Source: DASXTB01 sp036505615 (GTDB lineage Bacteria; Acidobacteriota; UBA6911; JACQSX01). Taken from it: DNA of 7,406 nucleotides. This document shows, piece after piece, positions 7,095-7,406 of this stretch; the first letter of the stretch is position 1; the number at the start of each line of letters is the position of its first letter. Below the pieces are notes generated by a model. It was not told the DNA's origin and ran no database searches. It saw nothing but the letters and a program-made list of their open reading frames with translations. The stretch lies in assembly GCA_036505615.1 (NCBI GenBank), contig DASXTB010000321.1, forward strand, positions 1 through 7,406. Reading direction: 5' to 3'. A program made the translations under genes and the position numbers.

Positions 7095-7115
7095 GCACGC
7101 TTCCAGCGTGCTTTT
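7095..7115 (+). terminator. Terminator-like palindrome after the second TPR gene
   Basis: GCACGC (7095-7100) and GCGTGC (7106-7111) form a perfect 6-bp stem around TTCCA, followed immediately by TTTT. Its position 22 bases after the stop codon fits an intrinsic terminator, though the T-run is short. The same palindrome GCACGCTTCCAGCGTGC also looks like a short interspersed repeat, so both readings are open. Confidence 0.45.
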
Positions 7116-7141
7116 CCTCTATGGATCTGGTACAAGACCAC

Positions 7142-7238
7142 TCTGGGGTCAGGTCTTCAGAATTCAGTTTTTGGGAATTTTGGTTGCTTCGCTGGTTGGT
7201 ATTGGGCAAAAACTGAATTCTGAAGACCTGACCCCAGA
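7142..7238. repeat. Perfect 32-bp inverted repeat, REP/MITE-like element
   Basis: Arms 7142-7173 and 7207-7238 are exact reverse complements over 32 bases, around a 33-base loop that is G/T-rich on this strand. The outer part of each arm reads GGGGTCAGGTCTTC and the inner part AGAATTCAGTTTTT. The element is non-coding; open frames crossing it are made of the repeat itself. Palindromes with GGGGTCAGGTCT ends are known to me as interspersed REP-like repeats often found near Y1-type REP-associated tyrosine transposases, but no transposase lies in this window, so any mobilisation would be in trans. No clear target-site duplication was seen. A very strong terminator or processing hairpin is a weaker alternative. 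Confidence 0.75.
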
Positions 7239-7268
7239 TCTCCGCAAGCTGGGCTCTCCGCAAGCTGG
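7239..7268 (+). repeat. Tandem duplication of a 14-base word
   Basis: TCTCCGCAAGCTGG occurs at 7239-7252 and again at 7255-7268, giving a 16-base period. The first copy begins directly at the outer edge of the 32-bp inverted repeat, and the second is followed by a run of seven A. It may mark an insertion junction or slippage; no function is evident. Confidence 0.6.
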
Positions 7269-7289
7269 AAAAAAAGGGGATTGCTTTCA

Positions 7290-7406
7290 TCACGCGGTGG
7301 ATGTCATTGATGCTAAAGAGACTTTCCAAACTGGTAGTTCCGCCAGTAGATCACGCAAGAGTTCAACCATTTCCGGCTCATCTATCAGGTGCCGAATTTG
7401 GTCAAG
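7290..7406 (-). CDS. Possible C-terminal fragment of a gene entering from the right edge
   Basis: On the - strand a frame is open from the window edge to TGA at 7290-7292, giving 38 residues that begin LDQIRHLIDEPEMVELLRDL and end SMTSTA. The composition (acidic, Leu-rich, amphipathic) looks more protein-like than other frames here, and the inverted repeat lies just downstream of its stop, as would suit an intergenic element. The fragment is too short to assign a family. A + strand frame starting at ATG 7301 is also open to the edge, so this call is tentative. Confidence 0.3.
   Translation of the reverse strand, partial: LDQIRHLIDEPEMVELLRDLLAELPVWKVSLASMTSTA

Noticed and set aside
6964..7329. 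121-residue - strand open frame at the right end
   Set aside because: It runs through the tandem duplication, the 32-bp inverted repeat, the palindrome and then antisense of the TPR gene, so it is composed of repeat and shadow sequence.

Overview
The window reads like chromosomal DNA from an Acidobacteriota-type organism, or a close relative in a soil or sediment metagenome. This is inferred from gene content (a GWxTD-domain protein, two large exported TPR proteins and a short exported protein with a W/SPWA signature that I associate with acidobacterial hypotheticals), from moderately GC-rich codon use, and from gaps full of small palindromic or periodic repeats. No rRNA, tRNA, CRISPR array, transposase gene or phage gene was seen.

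Layout. 1-1688: exported GWxTD-domain protein on the + strand; its reading frame is open back to the left edge. 1689-1976: convergent gap with a long-range inverted repeat of GAGCGN hexamers and a degenerate periodic repeat touching the next stop codon. 1977-2681: 234-residue exported or membrane-anchored protein of unknown function on the - strand. 2682-2974: divergent gap with three copies of an ACCAC-AAGG-type degenerate repeat, two of which form a hairpin. 2975-5248: 757-residue secreted TPR protein built from two solenoids. 5249-5531: hairpin-rich gap whose translation falsely lengthens the next gene. 5532-7073: second secreted TPR protein, 513 residues, with about 14 repeats. 7074-7406: a terminator-like palindrome, a perfect 32-bp inverted repeat of REP/MITE type, a short tandem duplication, and possibly the last 38 codons of a - strand gene entering from the right.

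How the genes may work together. All four main products have an N-terminal signal peptide or membrane anchor, and two are pure protein-protein interaction scaffolds, so the region looks devoted to envelope or periplasmic functions. No enzyme, transporter or regulator is present, so no pathway can be named. The two TPR genes are co-directional but separated by 283 bp of repeat-like DNA, so tight co-transcription is not evident.

I see no clearly new multi-gene system. The points most worth following are the evolutionary relation of the two TPR proteins (the same capping repeat occurs three times), the uncharacterised - strand protein, and the fact that every intergenic gap holds a different repeat family.
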